A stretch of DNA of 21,098 nucleotides from Isohypsibius dastychi (lineage: Eukaryota; Tardigrada; Eutardigrada; Parachela; Isohypsibiidae), in the NCBI GenBank assembly GCA_034696485.1, contig JAQIWT010000402.1, forward strand, positions 1 to 21,098, written 5' to 3'. A program made the translations under genes and the position numbers. The notes under the pieces are model-generated. The model was given only the letters and a program-made list of their open reading frames with translations, made no database searches and was not told the origin of the DNA. This document shows, piece by piece, positions 8,576 through 18,148 of this stretch. Positions within the stretch are counted from its first letter, which is position 1. Each line of letters opens with the position of its first letter.

Positions 8576-10505
8576 ATGGATGTGGAATCTACCCCACAGA
8601 CGGCCCATGAATCTCCGGGTATCAAGTCTGAAAACGGTATATTATTTTTCGCTTCTTGGAGTGTTCCAGTGATGAGTGCACATGTGGTCGCTCAAGTTTG
8701 ACACATGTTTAATCGATTTTTTTTTGTCGAAGTCGTTCAGCGTCGGAAAGTCTTGAAAATCGACAATTTATTTTTCTGCAGAGTCATCAACTCCTCTAAA
8801 AGATGCGGAAACCAGCGAAGTGGAGCTCAAAGTTACCCATAACAAATCCAGCACAAATGTAGTCATCGGGTCGAACAAGACTGTTCGTGAGCTCAAGGAT
8901 GTCCTCGCGCTTTCAACGGGAATTCCTGCGGATAAACAGAAGATTATGTGGAGCAAAGGAGCTTGTCCGGACGACAAGGTAAAAATGAGTGTTTTTTCAT
9001 CCAAAATACGGAAAACTGGTGGAATCCGATATCAAAAACATCCGGAGTTAATTCTGCGGATTTTTCTGATAGGCAGAGATTTTTTTTATATGTGTTATCG
9101 GTCCAACTGTATTTTCATTCTTTTTGTCATATTTTCGGTGTCTATTGAGTTCGGCAGTAGAAGAATCTTCTACGAATTTTCTACCAAGATGAAAAAAGGG
9201 ATATTCATTGATGACAAGCTGCTTTTTGATTCATCAGTCCTTTTTTGAAGAATTGTTTGGTTTCCAAAAATCGTATCACTTTATGTTCGGATTTCTTGGG
9301 AGTTCACTTTTTGAAGATTTCGATTGGATTTCCAGCTTCACTTTCTTTCAGACATTGGAGCAACTTGGTGCGAAGAGTGGTTCAAAATTTATGATGGTTG
9401 GATCTTCGAATCAGGAAGTCTCCCAAGTTCAGTCCAAACCGGATGTGTCCACACTGAAGGATCTCCAGGAAAGCGGCAATCAGAAAACGAAACTCTGTGA
9501 ACAAGATATTCATCGGAAAATTATTGACAAAGGAATTCCATCCGATGCGATGCCGGGTATCCTTGGGGAACATGAACCCTTGCCAAATTTTCCCATTTCC
9601 GGTATGATGAATAAACGCGGGATGCAAGTGCGATTGACCTTCAAGCTAGAAGCGGATCAGGTATGGATCGGAACCAAAGAGCGAACTGAGAAAGTACAGA
9701 TTGGATCTGTGAGGAATGTTGTGAGCGAGCCTATTGTTGGACATGAAGAATATTCCGGTATGAAGTAGCTCTTCGTCAAGTGCTTCCCAAAAGATACATA
9801 ATAGTCTGAAATTATTGCAGCGATTTATGCGTTTTGAAGCAGTTTGGCAAATGTGGCTTTGTTGCCATTTATTCTGTTGATCTGCAAAGTTTTTGATTGT
9901 AATTTTATGTAGAGATCATTCTGACTTTCTTTTCGTTTACAGTTATGGGACTCCAGATGGGACCTACTGAGGCTTCACGATTATGGTAAGCTGCCTATTT
10001 TTCGTTCGCAGTCAATACTCCCCATAGTGCAGGATGATTTCTTTCAAAAATCTAATATCTTATAGATGAGGAAAAAAATTCTTAAAGTTCCTAGTTTCTA
10101 CTTGTACTATTGCGTCCGCTTTTTGTGGTTTTATGCGATCAAAAGAAATGCTTTGCCGGAAAATAGGAAAATGAGGTTGTATCGGCTGGTAAACACAAAC
10201 ATGAACATGAAAATAAATACAATCATAAAAATATATAACTACAAACATTGACGTAGATCCAGTATGAATGCAAAAGTTTATGTTATTATGATGGTAGAGT
10301 TTTCTGAGGTTGTTTTTGTTCGTTGTGATGAATTTGATGCAATAGGCCTATCTTTCATCTTCTTAAATATTATTCGCATTGTGTGGCCGTTGTTGCATGA
10401 AATGATGAAGATAAAATATCCGTTTTTAGGTTGTATTGGGTTCCTAGCCAGTATGTGGACGCCATCAAAGAAGTATTCTCCCAGTTCGATTTGGTGACCG
10501 ATTGA
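8576..10505 (+). CDS. UBFD1: Ubiquitin domain-containing protein UBFD1
   Basis: Conserved ubiquitin-like-domain protein of poorly defined role; the human orthologue was linked to polyubiquitin binding and NF-kB. Five exons in phase: 8576-8636, 8782-8978, 9352-9757, 9943-9985, 10430-10505, giving about 260 aa. A ubiquitin-like domain covers roughly residues 33-105 (VELKVTHNKSSTNVVI, ELKDVL, TGIPADKQKIM, DDKTLEQLGAKSGSKFMMVGS). The diagnostic UBFD1 C-terminal half follows: HRKIIDKGIPSDAMPGI, PISGMMNKRG, VRLTFKLEADQVWIGTKER, NVVSEPIVGHEEYS, LQMGPTEASRLW and YWVPSQYVDAIKEVF. The start is the first ATG behind an acceptor-like TTTGTCCAG; the N-terminus is shorter than in human. Its first 20 codons resemble the 5' coding end of the apyrase gene. 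Confidence 0.95.
8979..9351 (+). other. UBFD1 intron 2 (373 nt)
   Basis: Donor GTAAAA after ...PDDK, acceptor CTTTCTTTCAG before TLEQLG. T-rich; open frames inside it are chance. Confidence 0.6.
9986..10429 (+). other. UBFD1 intron 4 (444 nt)
   Basis: Donor GTAAGC splits a Trp codon (TG|G); acceptor CGTTTTTAG. AT-rich. Short frames on both strands have no recognisable product. Confidence 0.65.
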
Positions 10506-11099
10506 ATCTGACCCGGCAGTTTTTCTGACAGAAAGTGATACGAATTCTGACTGTGAAATTCCCCTTTTCTCTCTACGTTTTGGATCACGCTGCACTACAT
10601 TGTAGGTGCTTCTTTGTCACACCAGCAGGATTTTTTCTTGCTCTTCAGAAGCAGTGACGCGTTCAAATAAAAGAAAGTTGTTCGTGTACGGAAAGTGGTT
10701 ATGCTACTTCCAAATCGCCGGAAGCAACGCAGAATTTTTTTCTTTTGCTCAAAGCAGTTAGCTGCATCTCATTTCGAAATTCTGATTCGTGATTATTACA
10801 TAGAATTTCAGTTCCATCCGTTTTTCATTGTGAAGTTTCCTTAAAAACCATTTCAGGACAGAGTTTCATGAAATATTTTCGTAATGATGTCTGGCGTGCC
10901 GGAAGTCGCTGAGACTACTTGCGTTTGATCTGAATTCGGACCTTCACTGGATTCCAAACCAAATGGTAAGTGACTTCCAACATTGTGTGGTGTTTTTCGT
11001 CGTTGTTTTTTTCCTGGGTTTTATCTTCATTTGCATTTCCAGATGTTTTCTGTGAACTTCCAGTTCGTTGGATGATTCTTCCTTTCACTCTCTCCAGAA
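10506..11099. other. Intergenic stretch between UBFD1 and the LRR gene
   Basis: Holds the UBFD1 3' UTR with its polyadenylation signal (10666-10671) and the upstream region of the LRR gene. A strong donor (AAATG|GTAAGTG, at 10966) and a good acceptor (CTCTCTCCAG, ending 11097) suggest a non-coding first exon and a 132-nt 5' UTR intron for the LRR gene. Confidence 0.5.
10666..10671 (+). terminator. Polyadenylation signal of UBFD1
   Basis: AATAAA about 160 nt after the UBFD1 stop codon. Confidence 0.6.
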
Positions 11100-14000
11100 A
11101 TGGAAAAACGTTTATTGATACTGTTGATGGTCTCAACGAAGTTTTGTTTCTTCAAATGCGAAGATGTCTGTCCAATTCTGGATCCAGGAGAGAAGGACGA
11201 CTCGCACACGGAAGGCCAGTTAACGAACTCCCAAAAGTGTTTCTTAGACTGCACTCGGGCGGATTCCGTCGACTTGGTCTGTGAAAACATCAAATTCTTG
11301 GATATTCTCAACAACGCGAAGTTGGTTCCGGATTTTGGCAAGCGGATTAATGTTTTCATCTGGAATTCGCCGGAAATTAACGAGCTGGAAGCCAGTATTT
11401 TCGACGGCTTGCAAACAAGGATGAAGTCGCTAAACTTGATGAATCTGGATGGACTGACTAATTTTCCAATGCTTCGGGATATGACTGGGTTGGATGTGTT
11501 GAAGATCGGAAATGCGATGGGATTGACCCAGTTTTCCCCTGAAATACTCCCGGGGAATCTAACGACGCTGGTTGTTTATCAAACTGCAATTGGACTCCTG
11601 TCTGTGGATTTGCAGGTGCAGACTCCTGGTTGATTTTATTACCAGTTGCATCAAGTTAATTTATCTGATCCTCAATCTGTTTTCAAATTATTTGTCAACA
11701 TTTTATTTCCACTGAAAAATAAGTTTTTAAGGAAGTCAAGCTTAACGATGCTCACCAATTATTTTGTTCATTTTATATCTATTCTATCATTGATTATATC
11801 TGATTATCTATATTTCAAGAATATTTCAGAACTGAGAATATGGTTTATAAAATTTACTGGATTGGAAAATCGTTTCCAAAATATTTTGAAAGAAAACTAC
11901 CTCTCAGTTTGCGTGATTTGTTCTCCATCAGAGTTTTGTCAGCTGAGGGTCTTGGAACAGAAACTTGGAAGGTTGTAAAGTTGAACTGATATTTATCACT
12001 CACAACATATATATTCTTTACCGGTTACTTTTTCCGAACTTAAAAACTCAAACTTTAATAACATTTTGTGAATTATGGCTCAAACTCCCACTTGATCAGA
12101 CCTTCGGCTTTTCTGAGAGAAAAACGAAATCAATAATTAGAACGTGGTTTTACAGAATTCTCCAACCGAAACACGTTTCAAATATCTATTTTTTTGCAGG
12201 AAGCACGTCCTTTGAACCTGATGAAAACATTCGTCTTTGGCAACCACACCGTCTATCTCATATCCGAGAAGTTCTTCCATCTGTTTCCAAATCTTGAATC
12301 TGCCACCATCCGTTACAATGCCTTCATAGTATCCCGTGTTCCCGACTCTCTTTTCAACACTCTCAACCCTCTGAAAGAATTTATATTCACCGATAACGAC
12401 TTCACCGAAACACCGATGGACATCCGGACGGCGTTTCTCGAGAAATTCTTCAGTGTCGTCAATCTGGCGGAAAACGCCACTCTTGACCTTTCCAACAACG
12501 GACTGGTGCTCACGAAATCAGTGATCGCAAAGTTCAAGAATATTCGAAATGTCTCAGCCCTGGCGTTGGCCGGAAATCAGTTTGGTCAATTTTTTGCTGC
12601 GGCGAATTTATTTGAAGGCTTTGACAACCTGAAAAAGTTGGACTTGGAGCTGTCGACCGTTCCGAAACAGAAAGGACTGCTGGGTGGACTGGACCAGCTG
12701 GAGATGCTGATCCTTCGGCAAAATAACCTGAGAGATTTGACAAGAGTTGATATTTTTCACGTAAGTTCATGTATTATTTCATTTTGATCTGCAAATTTTT
12801 TTGAAATGAAATAAATATCTTTTTTTTGAGCTGGAAGTGGTAGTATGCTTCTCATTTACCCGATGTGTTTTTTCAGGGCTGCAATGCAAAGTTAACCGCA
12901 CTGGATCTTTCCAGCAACATGTTGATGGCTTTGCCAACCGGAAACTTCGCGAACATAACGAATTCTCTTCGTGAGTTGGTCCTACGGAATAACACATTCC
13001 ATACGGAACTTATGGACGACAATGTTGATATGCTTCCATCTCCACTGCTTCCTCATTATGACTTCTCCAACCTCCGCATTTTGGATCTCTCATTCTGCCA
13101 ACTGCAAACGTTCAAAGGGTCATGGGTGACTAACTTGACCAACCTGATCCGACTGGATCTGAGCTGCAATAAAATCAAGCGCATTTCACGCGAATTTTTC
13201 GCGGGACTACCGACTTCGCTGCAGGTTTTGAATATCTCGTTCTGCGTGGACAGTATGCAGAAATCGCCGAAAATCGACCAGGATGCGTTTTCGGCACTTG
13301 GCGAAAATGGCACAGAGAACAATTTTCGGACACTTATTTTATCATCGGGATATTTCCGTGGGTGGATTCTGAAGAGACTTCTCCAACTTCCGGCTACCAC
13401 TCGAGCCAGTAAGTCACAATCACCTGAAAAATCCGGTATGCTGATGAAATTTTTTTACAGAGCTCCAAGAACTCGATTTGAGTCGGAACCAGATCAGGAA
13501 CTTAGATGCCCAACATGTCCAGGGTCTGACTGAGCTGACTTCTCTCGATCTTTCGTTTAACTTCATCCAAAGTGTCGGAACGAGAACTTTCGCCCGGATG
13601 ACGAAACTAGCATCATTAAACCTCGCCCACAACAATATCATCAGCGTCGAACGATACAACTTTGTCGACCTTCCAAATCTCGTGTCACTGGACTTGTCTT
13701 TCAATCGTATACTCAACATTGACAAAAGCGCTTTTGACGATCTTCCTCGAATACAATCACTGTATCTTGGATGGAACAGAATGAGATCGTTCAATGACTC
13801 GTTTGTTGACGGTGGCGGTAGTCTGATTCACCTGGGACTGCAAGGGAACGCGTTGTCTCTTCGAACATATCCCGAAGGGTGCATCAACCGGGTTGGTCTT
13901 GACCCCTTGACCAACCTACAATATTTCTATGTTGACAACTCCACGGCGGTGTATGTTGATCATGGAACAAGTCTGGCTTCTTTGGAGGTGATTTCTGAGA

Positions 14001-14385
14001 ACTTTTGGTTTTTGGGGATTTGATTCAAACTTTTTTATACCTCTAGGATAAAATTAAAGCCGCCAGTATGCAGCCGAATGATCAAGCCTCAATGCTCTGC
14101 CAGTTCGGGTATCGGCTAGACAAGCCTGATAACACCATGAGAGCGATCTCAACCGAAACCGAACCTGGTGGGTCGGAGGAATGGACGAATGATTTCCTGC
14201 GACTAGTCGTACAAAATCCACATGATCTTTCTCCGAGGACGTTTGTGACCTTGATTCCGAAATGCATGAGTCCCGATTTCAAGTTTGTTGGGAACAGTAC
14301 ATCGGACTTTTTGTGTCCGAATGCGGATTCGAAAACGTTTGACCCGACAAAGGAGCACGACAAGGAAAAAGAGAAGGCGGATTAA
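11100..14385 (+). CDS. Secreted leucine-rich-repeat protein, 824 aa
   Basis: Five exons in phase: 11100-11615, 12200-12760, 12877-13408, 13461-13987, 14047-14385. It opens with a signal peptide (MEKRLLILLMVSTKF) and a Cys-rich cap with Cys at CEDVCP, KCFLDC and LVCEN, then many LRRs. The first half is degenerate; from about residue 360 the repeats are canonical: LTALDLSSNMLMALP, LRILDLSFCQLQTF, LIRLDLSCNKIKRIS, LQELDLSRNQIRNLD, LTSLDLSFNFIQSVG, LASLNLAHNNIISVE, LVSLDLSFNRILNID. A C-terminal cysteine region (EGCINRV, MLCQF, IPKCMS, DFLCPN) ends in a charged tail DKEKEKAD. No transmembrane segment or GPI signal is visible, so it is probably released. LRR ectodomains of this style bind proteins in adhesion, axon guidance or immunity; the ligand is unknown. 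The first donor (CAG|GTGCAG) is weak and the first intron long (584 nt), so a small missed exon is possible. Confidence 0.9.
11616..12199 (+). other. LRR gene intron 1 (584 nt)
   Basis: The largest intron in the window, AT-rich, from a weak donor GTGCAG to the acceptor ATTTTTTTGCAG. Direct joining of its flanks keeps phase. Nothing recognisable was found inside. Confidence 0.55.
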
Positions 14386-14618
14386 ATGCGGGTGTTCTGT
14401 TAATTTTGGATCGTATGTTAGGTTTTTGAGATTGTTTTTCTTCCCTACCTGGTGGATTCTTCCCTAGATTTTTTCTCCTTCGAATGCATTCCATATGCGT
14501 ATACATATACGTGACAGACCCCATAGTAACGAAATGAAGATCCATTCTTCCGTATTTTGCTCATGTTGCAAAGTCGCTTGTTCTGACCGTTGTAAAGTAT
14601 GTCGAGTAAGAATTCTTG

Positions 14619-14987
14619 ATGAAGACCCATAATTTCCTGGCTCTGATTTTCGGGTTTCTTGTCAGCACTCCGTTTTCATCTCTGGCGTTTCAGTGTCATG
14701 TGTGCATATCTGGTTCCGAAGTTTGTCGAGAACCTACAAAGGAACATCTAATGGAATGTACGTCGAACAGCGGAGCAGTCACCACGTGCATGAAAATCAA
14801 CTCACAAGAAAAGGTCATCAGAACATGTGGCATTCCGAATGTGCAATTTGAGAAGTGTCAGGCTGAGGGTGGAATTCAAGTTTGCTTGTGTGATAAAGAC
14901 GGATGTAATTCGGCTGGGCGATTCGGGGGACATGCTGTCCAGCTTTCCTTTGCTTTGCTGGCTCTATCGTTGTTGATTTTACGGTGA
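14619..14987 (+). CDS. Ly-6/uPAR-type small secreted protein, probably GPI-anchored
   Basis: Single-exon gene of 122 aa. An N-terminal signal peptide (hydrophobic to about residue 23, ending SSLAF) is followed by the family opening QCHVC. Ten cysteines follow in total, ending VCLCDKDGCN, where the last Cys-Asn pair is the Ly-6 signature. A hydrophobic C-terminal tail (LSFALLALSLLIL) with small residues before it (NSAGRFGG) is typical of a GPI-attachment signal. Such proteins sit on the outer cell face; insect members modulate ion channels and junctions. The role here is unknown. It lies 233 bp after the LRR gene and 169 bp before MRPL21, all in the same orientation. The absence of introns is unusual for this window. 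Confidence 0.88.
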   Translation: MKTHNFLALIFGFLVSTPFSSLAFQCHVCISGSEVCREPTKEHLMECTSNSGAVTTCMKINSQEKVIRTCGIPNVQFEKCQAEGGIQVCLCDKDGCNSAGRFGGHAVQLSFALLALSLLILR

Positions 14988-15156
14988 CCAGCTCGTGTGA
15001 AGTATACACGTTTTTATTCAGCGGCCCGGTGTGTTAACTGTATCTACAAGAGATCAATCAATGGTTACATCTCTTTGATTGTGGTGCCGTAATGAAATTT
15101 GAAATATATCCTTTTCCAAATTTTGGTTAGTTTCTCTGCTCTTTTAAGCATAAAAT

Positions 15157-16568
15157 ATGGCTCGAAATGTTGCGTCTCGATTATTGTTTAATCTCGGAAA
15201 TATATCGGGTGAGTCGTATCCCATGGTTTTGCTGGAATAGGACTGAAATGATTTCGGCGCAGGTTGTGGCAAAATTGCTTGGTTCTCTCGCGGCTCACCA
15301 TGTATCTGCAACGTTTCACGGAGATTGCAGTCGTCTGGGAATACGCTTGATATGGAAGATTATGATATTGATAGGGAAAGGAAACAAGGACCAGATCGCA
15401 TTCGGTTCTTCGAGCACGAAGGAGACCCAAAGTAAAAGTTAGAATGTGCACTTACTTTCCTGTAGAGTTCAGGCAGTGTGGATGGCATGCATTACAGGAA
15501 TTTGGTTGACGCGCTGTGTTCGTTTTTAGCAAAAATCCCTTCAACACATCATTGATTCCCGAACAAGTCAGATACGAAGATCCGTCAAAAGATTTGAATC
15601 CGGAGGAGCGGAAGATTCATACAGGTGAATAATCATCAGATTTGTCCATTTCTGTATGTTTCATTGGCAGATGATTTTAGATGTCGTTTCCCGGATAAAT
15701 TCTCAAATTGCCGAGAAAACTCACGGACGTTTATTTGCGGTCGTTCATATTGCTGGCAGACAATATCGTGTGACGGATGAGGATGTGATTTTGATATTAG
15801 GGAAATATCATCTTGCGGTTGGCGAGAAAATTAAAATGGAGAAGGTGAGTTTTAACAATTCCGGATTCAGCTAGATTGCAAGTCAGAATAATCAGCGTTG
15901 TGTGCTTTTGCGTTTCAGATTCTGGCTGTTGGATCCAAAGATTTTACCCTTCTTGGAAGGCCAATATTAGAGTGAGATCTCAATTTTTCTTAGAATTGTA
16001 ATAGTAAGTTGGAATATTAACTCACTCTCACTTGATTTTCAGCCGCGGTTTCGTGAATGTTGATGCTACCGTTATCGAGAAGTCACTCTCCTACCCGATT
16101 ATAAAAATGATTCATTTTCATCGTATTCCTCGCCGGATTCGAAGATGTAAGAAATTGTTTCTGGAAATAGTCAACTTTAAACTACAAACTTCAAAACAAA
16201 TTAGAGGTTTTGGAATTACACATAGACATTTTTAGTCAAAAACGTTTCCTTCATATCCAGAAACTGATATCGACGCATTTCAACTTGATGTTGATTGTTG
16301 AAGCTGAATTTCGGGCAGATCCTTCTTTGTTTTATGCACAATTTCCTGTCTTTCGGATTATTTTTTTTTCAATTTCTTCCGTTTGATAGTTATTGTGTTT
16401 TCGTTCTGAGGAACTTGGATTTTTCGCAGCTTACCGCAATTGTTTACCGAAATGTTCTTTCCAGTTGATCGGCTCGCAGAAACCATGGTTCGGATAAATC
16501 GAGTGACGTTCAATCGGCAGTTGAATGAAAAACCAGATCCGGAAGCGATGATCTACAACATCAGATGA
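15157..16568 (+). CDS. MRPL21: Mitochondrial large-subunit ribosomal protein L21 (bL21m)
   Basis: Protein of the mitochondrial 39S subunit. Seven exons in phase: 15157-15208, 15263-15431, 15530-15624, 15681-15844, 15919-15971, 16043-16146, 16465-16568, giving 246 aa. The N-terminus (MARNVASRLLFNLGN) is basic and amphipathic, as expected of a mitochondrial presequence. The first half has no clear match. The bL21 domain begins near residue 105: INSQIAEKTHGRLFAVVHIA, GRQYRVTDEDVIL, LAVGEKIKMEKILAVGS, DFTLLGRPIL, VDATVIEKSLSYP and IKMIHFHRIPRRIRR; the last exon supplies ETMVRINRVTF. The exon 4 acceptor is taken at GATTTTAG (ending 15680) rather than at the earlier CAG (15670) because only this keeps the frame. 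Confidence 0.93.
16147..16464 (+). other. Last intron of MRPL21 (318 nt)
   Basis: Donor GTAAGA, acceptor TTCTTTCCAG; the splice restores a Phe codon between RIRR and DRLAETM. No other feature seen. Confidence 0.65.
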
Positions 16569-17160
16569 TGAATAACTAAGTACCACTTTGCAACTACGCC
16601 GCTCACGTTGTGCGGGAATATTGTTTTCTCCAAAATGTTCCTTCTGTTTTGAGGTAAAGTTCGCGTTTTGAATAAGTACTTCTCAACCGTTAGTTTGATT
16701 TACTTCAGTGTTTCGCTGAAAATACATCTTTGAACAGTGGTGTTATTTTCGGTGGTGCTTTCGGTTTGATTAAAAGCGAAAGCTGTTACGAATTGTAGGA
16801 TCGGTTCGTATCAAACATGTAATAATTTCACCAGAAATTATCTTTTTGATTTTGTTGGAAACATATCAAGAAAGGTAACCTCGGTATCTCTCAGAAAGTG
16901 CAGGGTTTGAATACTTGACGCATCTAATTATCTTGACCAACTGAAAGTATGTGAAATGGACCATAATTCTTTTATTCCGTTCTTGATTGAATCGTTGAAA
17001 AGATGCACGATTAGGGTTAAGATCGACCCGATGGCGGCATGCGCTAATTTCACTTTTGCTGAAAGAATGAAGAGAAAGCATCCGTGCCATCTTCTGCTGC
17101 GCTGTAAGTATTTTGTTCATTTCTCGTTTTCGCGCGTGTGAATTTCACTTCAACGCCGAC
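16569..17160. other. Intergenic stretch, MRPL21 to the Gly/Tyr-rich gene
   Basis: About 590 bp. Contains only short frames without recognisable product; no canonical AATAAA, tRNA or repeat was found. The promoter of the next gene should lie at the right end. Confidence 0.5.
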
Positions 17161-17866
17161 ATGGATTTGTTTCTATATTCCACCTTAGTATGTGCTGCAG
17201 TCATTGGTAAGTCCAAACCGATTACACAAAAGAAATCATTGTATTTTTGTTTTGTGAAGTAGTTTTTACTCTGGTAACAAGATTCACTCCGTTGGGCTGA
17301 GTGATTGCAGTTTTCGGTACTTTTCAGGGCTGGCAGAAGCTCAAGCTCAAGGGCCCAGCTACGGTGGCTATGGAGGGAACCTCGGTGGATACGCTCTTGG
17401 TGGAAGTTTGACGAATTTCTACGGTAATTGTACACCACATGGTGGTTCCGGATGGGGTTCCAAAAGCGGGTATGGAGGATCAAATTATGTGGCTGGATCA
17501 ACTCCCACGACTAATTTGGCAAATTGTGGGTTCGACGCTGATGCTTCAAGGGTCTACGGTTACTACGGTTACGACTTCCCAAAGCCCCCTATTGGAATTT
17601 CCTATCCAAACATTGGTTGGCCGTACTCGATCCCGACCCCCTACTACACTCCTCCGCCTTATGGTCCAGTTGGACTGCCATATTACGGGGTTCCGGTGCA
17701 TTCGTATAATCCGTATTTGTGGGGATTCGGAAGCTATAACGGGATTTATGGAGCTGCGAGGGGCGACAAATATGTCATTCCGGAAGTGGCGCCCAGTTAC
17801 AAGCCGAGTCCTGTCTACAAAGGCTATAAATTTGGGCCAGGTGGACAGATTATTGCTTATTATTGA
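17161..17866 (+). CDS. Secreted Gly/Tyr/Pro-rich structural-type protein
   Basis: Two exons, 17161-17206 and 17328-17866, joined in phase, giving 194 aa. The intron splits the signal peptide (MDLFLYSTLVCAAVIG, then LAEAQAQG), so the mature protein probably starts near QAQGPSYGG. The mature chain has a Gly-rich N-terminal third (SYGGYGGNLGGYALGG), two cysteines (GNCTPH, ANCGF) and then a Tyr/Pro/Gly-rich region (YGYYGYDFP, YYTPPPYGPVGLPYYG, SYNPYLWGFGSYNG). It ends GPGGQIIAYY. This composition is typical of cuticle, eggshell or adhesive extracellular matrix proteins that can be cross-linked through tyrosine. I do not recognise a named family. Confidence 0.85.
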
Positions 17867-18148
17867 ATAGTTTTGTGGTTCTTTGAGCTTGTTTGATGCA
17901 TGTTGACCTGGTTTTGTTTTACGCATTGTCGCGATTGAGTGAAGTGCGGCGCTAGACTCTGTGATTGAGGGCAGCTGGTCTGCTGATGCGAGTGCTTTGT
18001 GAAAGTACGTACCGCAGACGAACGCTGGGTGGAGAGACCAGTATGAACCAGAACGCCAGTGACTCGAAAACCACAACATCGATTATATTTTGATGCAAGA
18101 ATTGGTTGCTTTCATCTGCGATGCGAATCGTCTTCACCTTTCTCCATC

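Noticed and set aside
11027-11359. Minus-strand frame of 110 codons across the start of the LRR gene
   Set aside because: Antisense to the signal-peptide exon, with no similarity and no splice context.
16956-17141. Short plus-strand frame in the intergenic stretch
   Set aside because: 61 codons with no similarity, no signal peptide and no splice continuation; not supported as a gene.
17439-18079. Long frames overlapping the Gly/Tyr-rich gene on both strands
   Set aside because: The repetitive codon use of the real gene (signal peptide, correct splice phase) leaves the other frames open by chance; neither has a plausible start or similarity.
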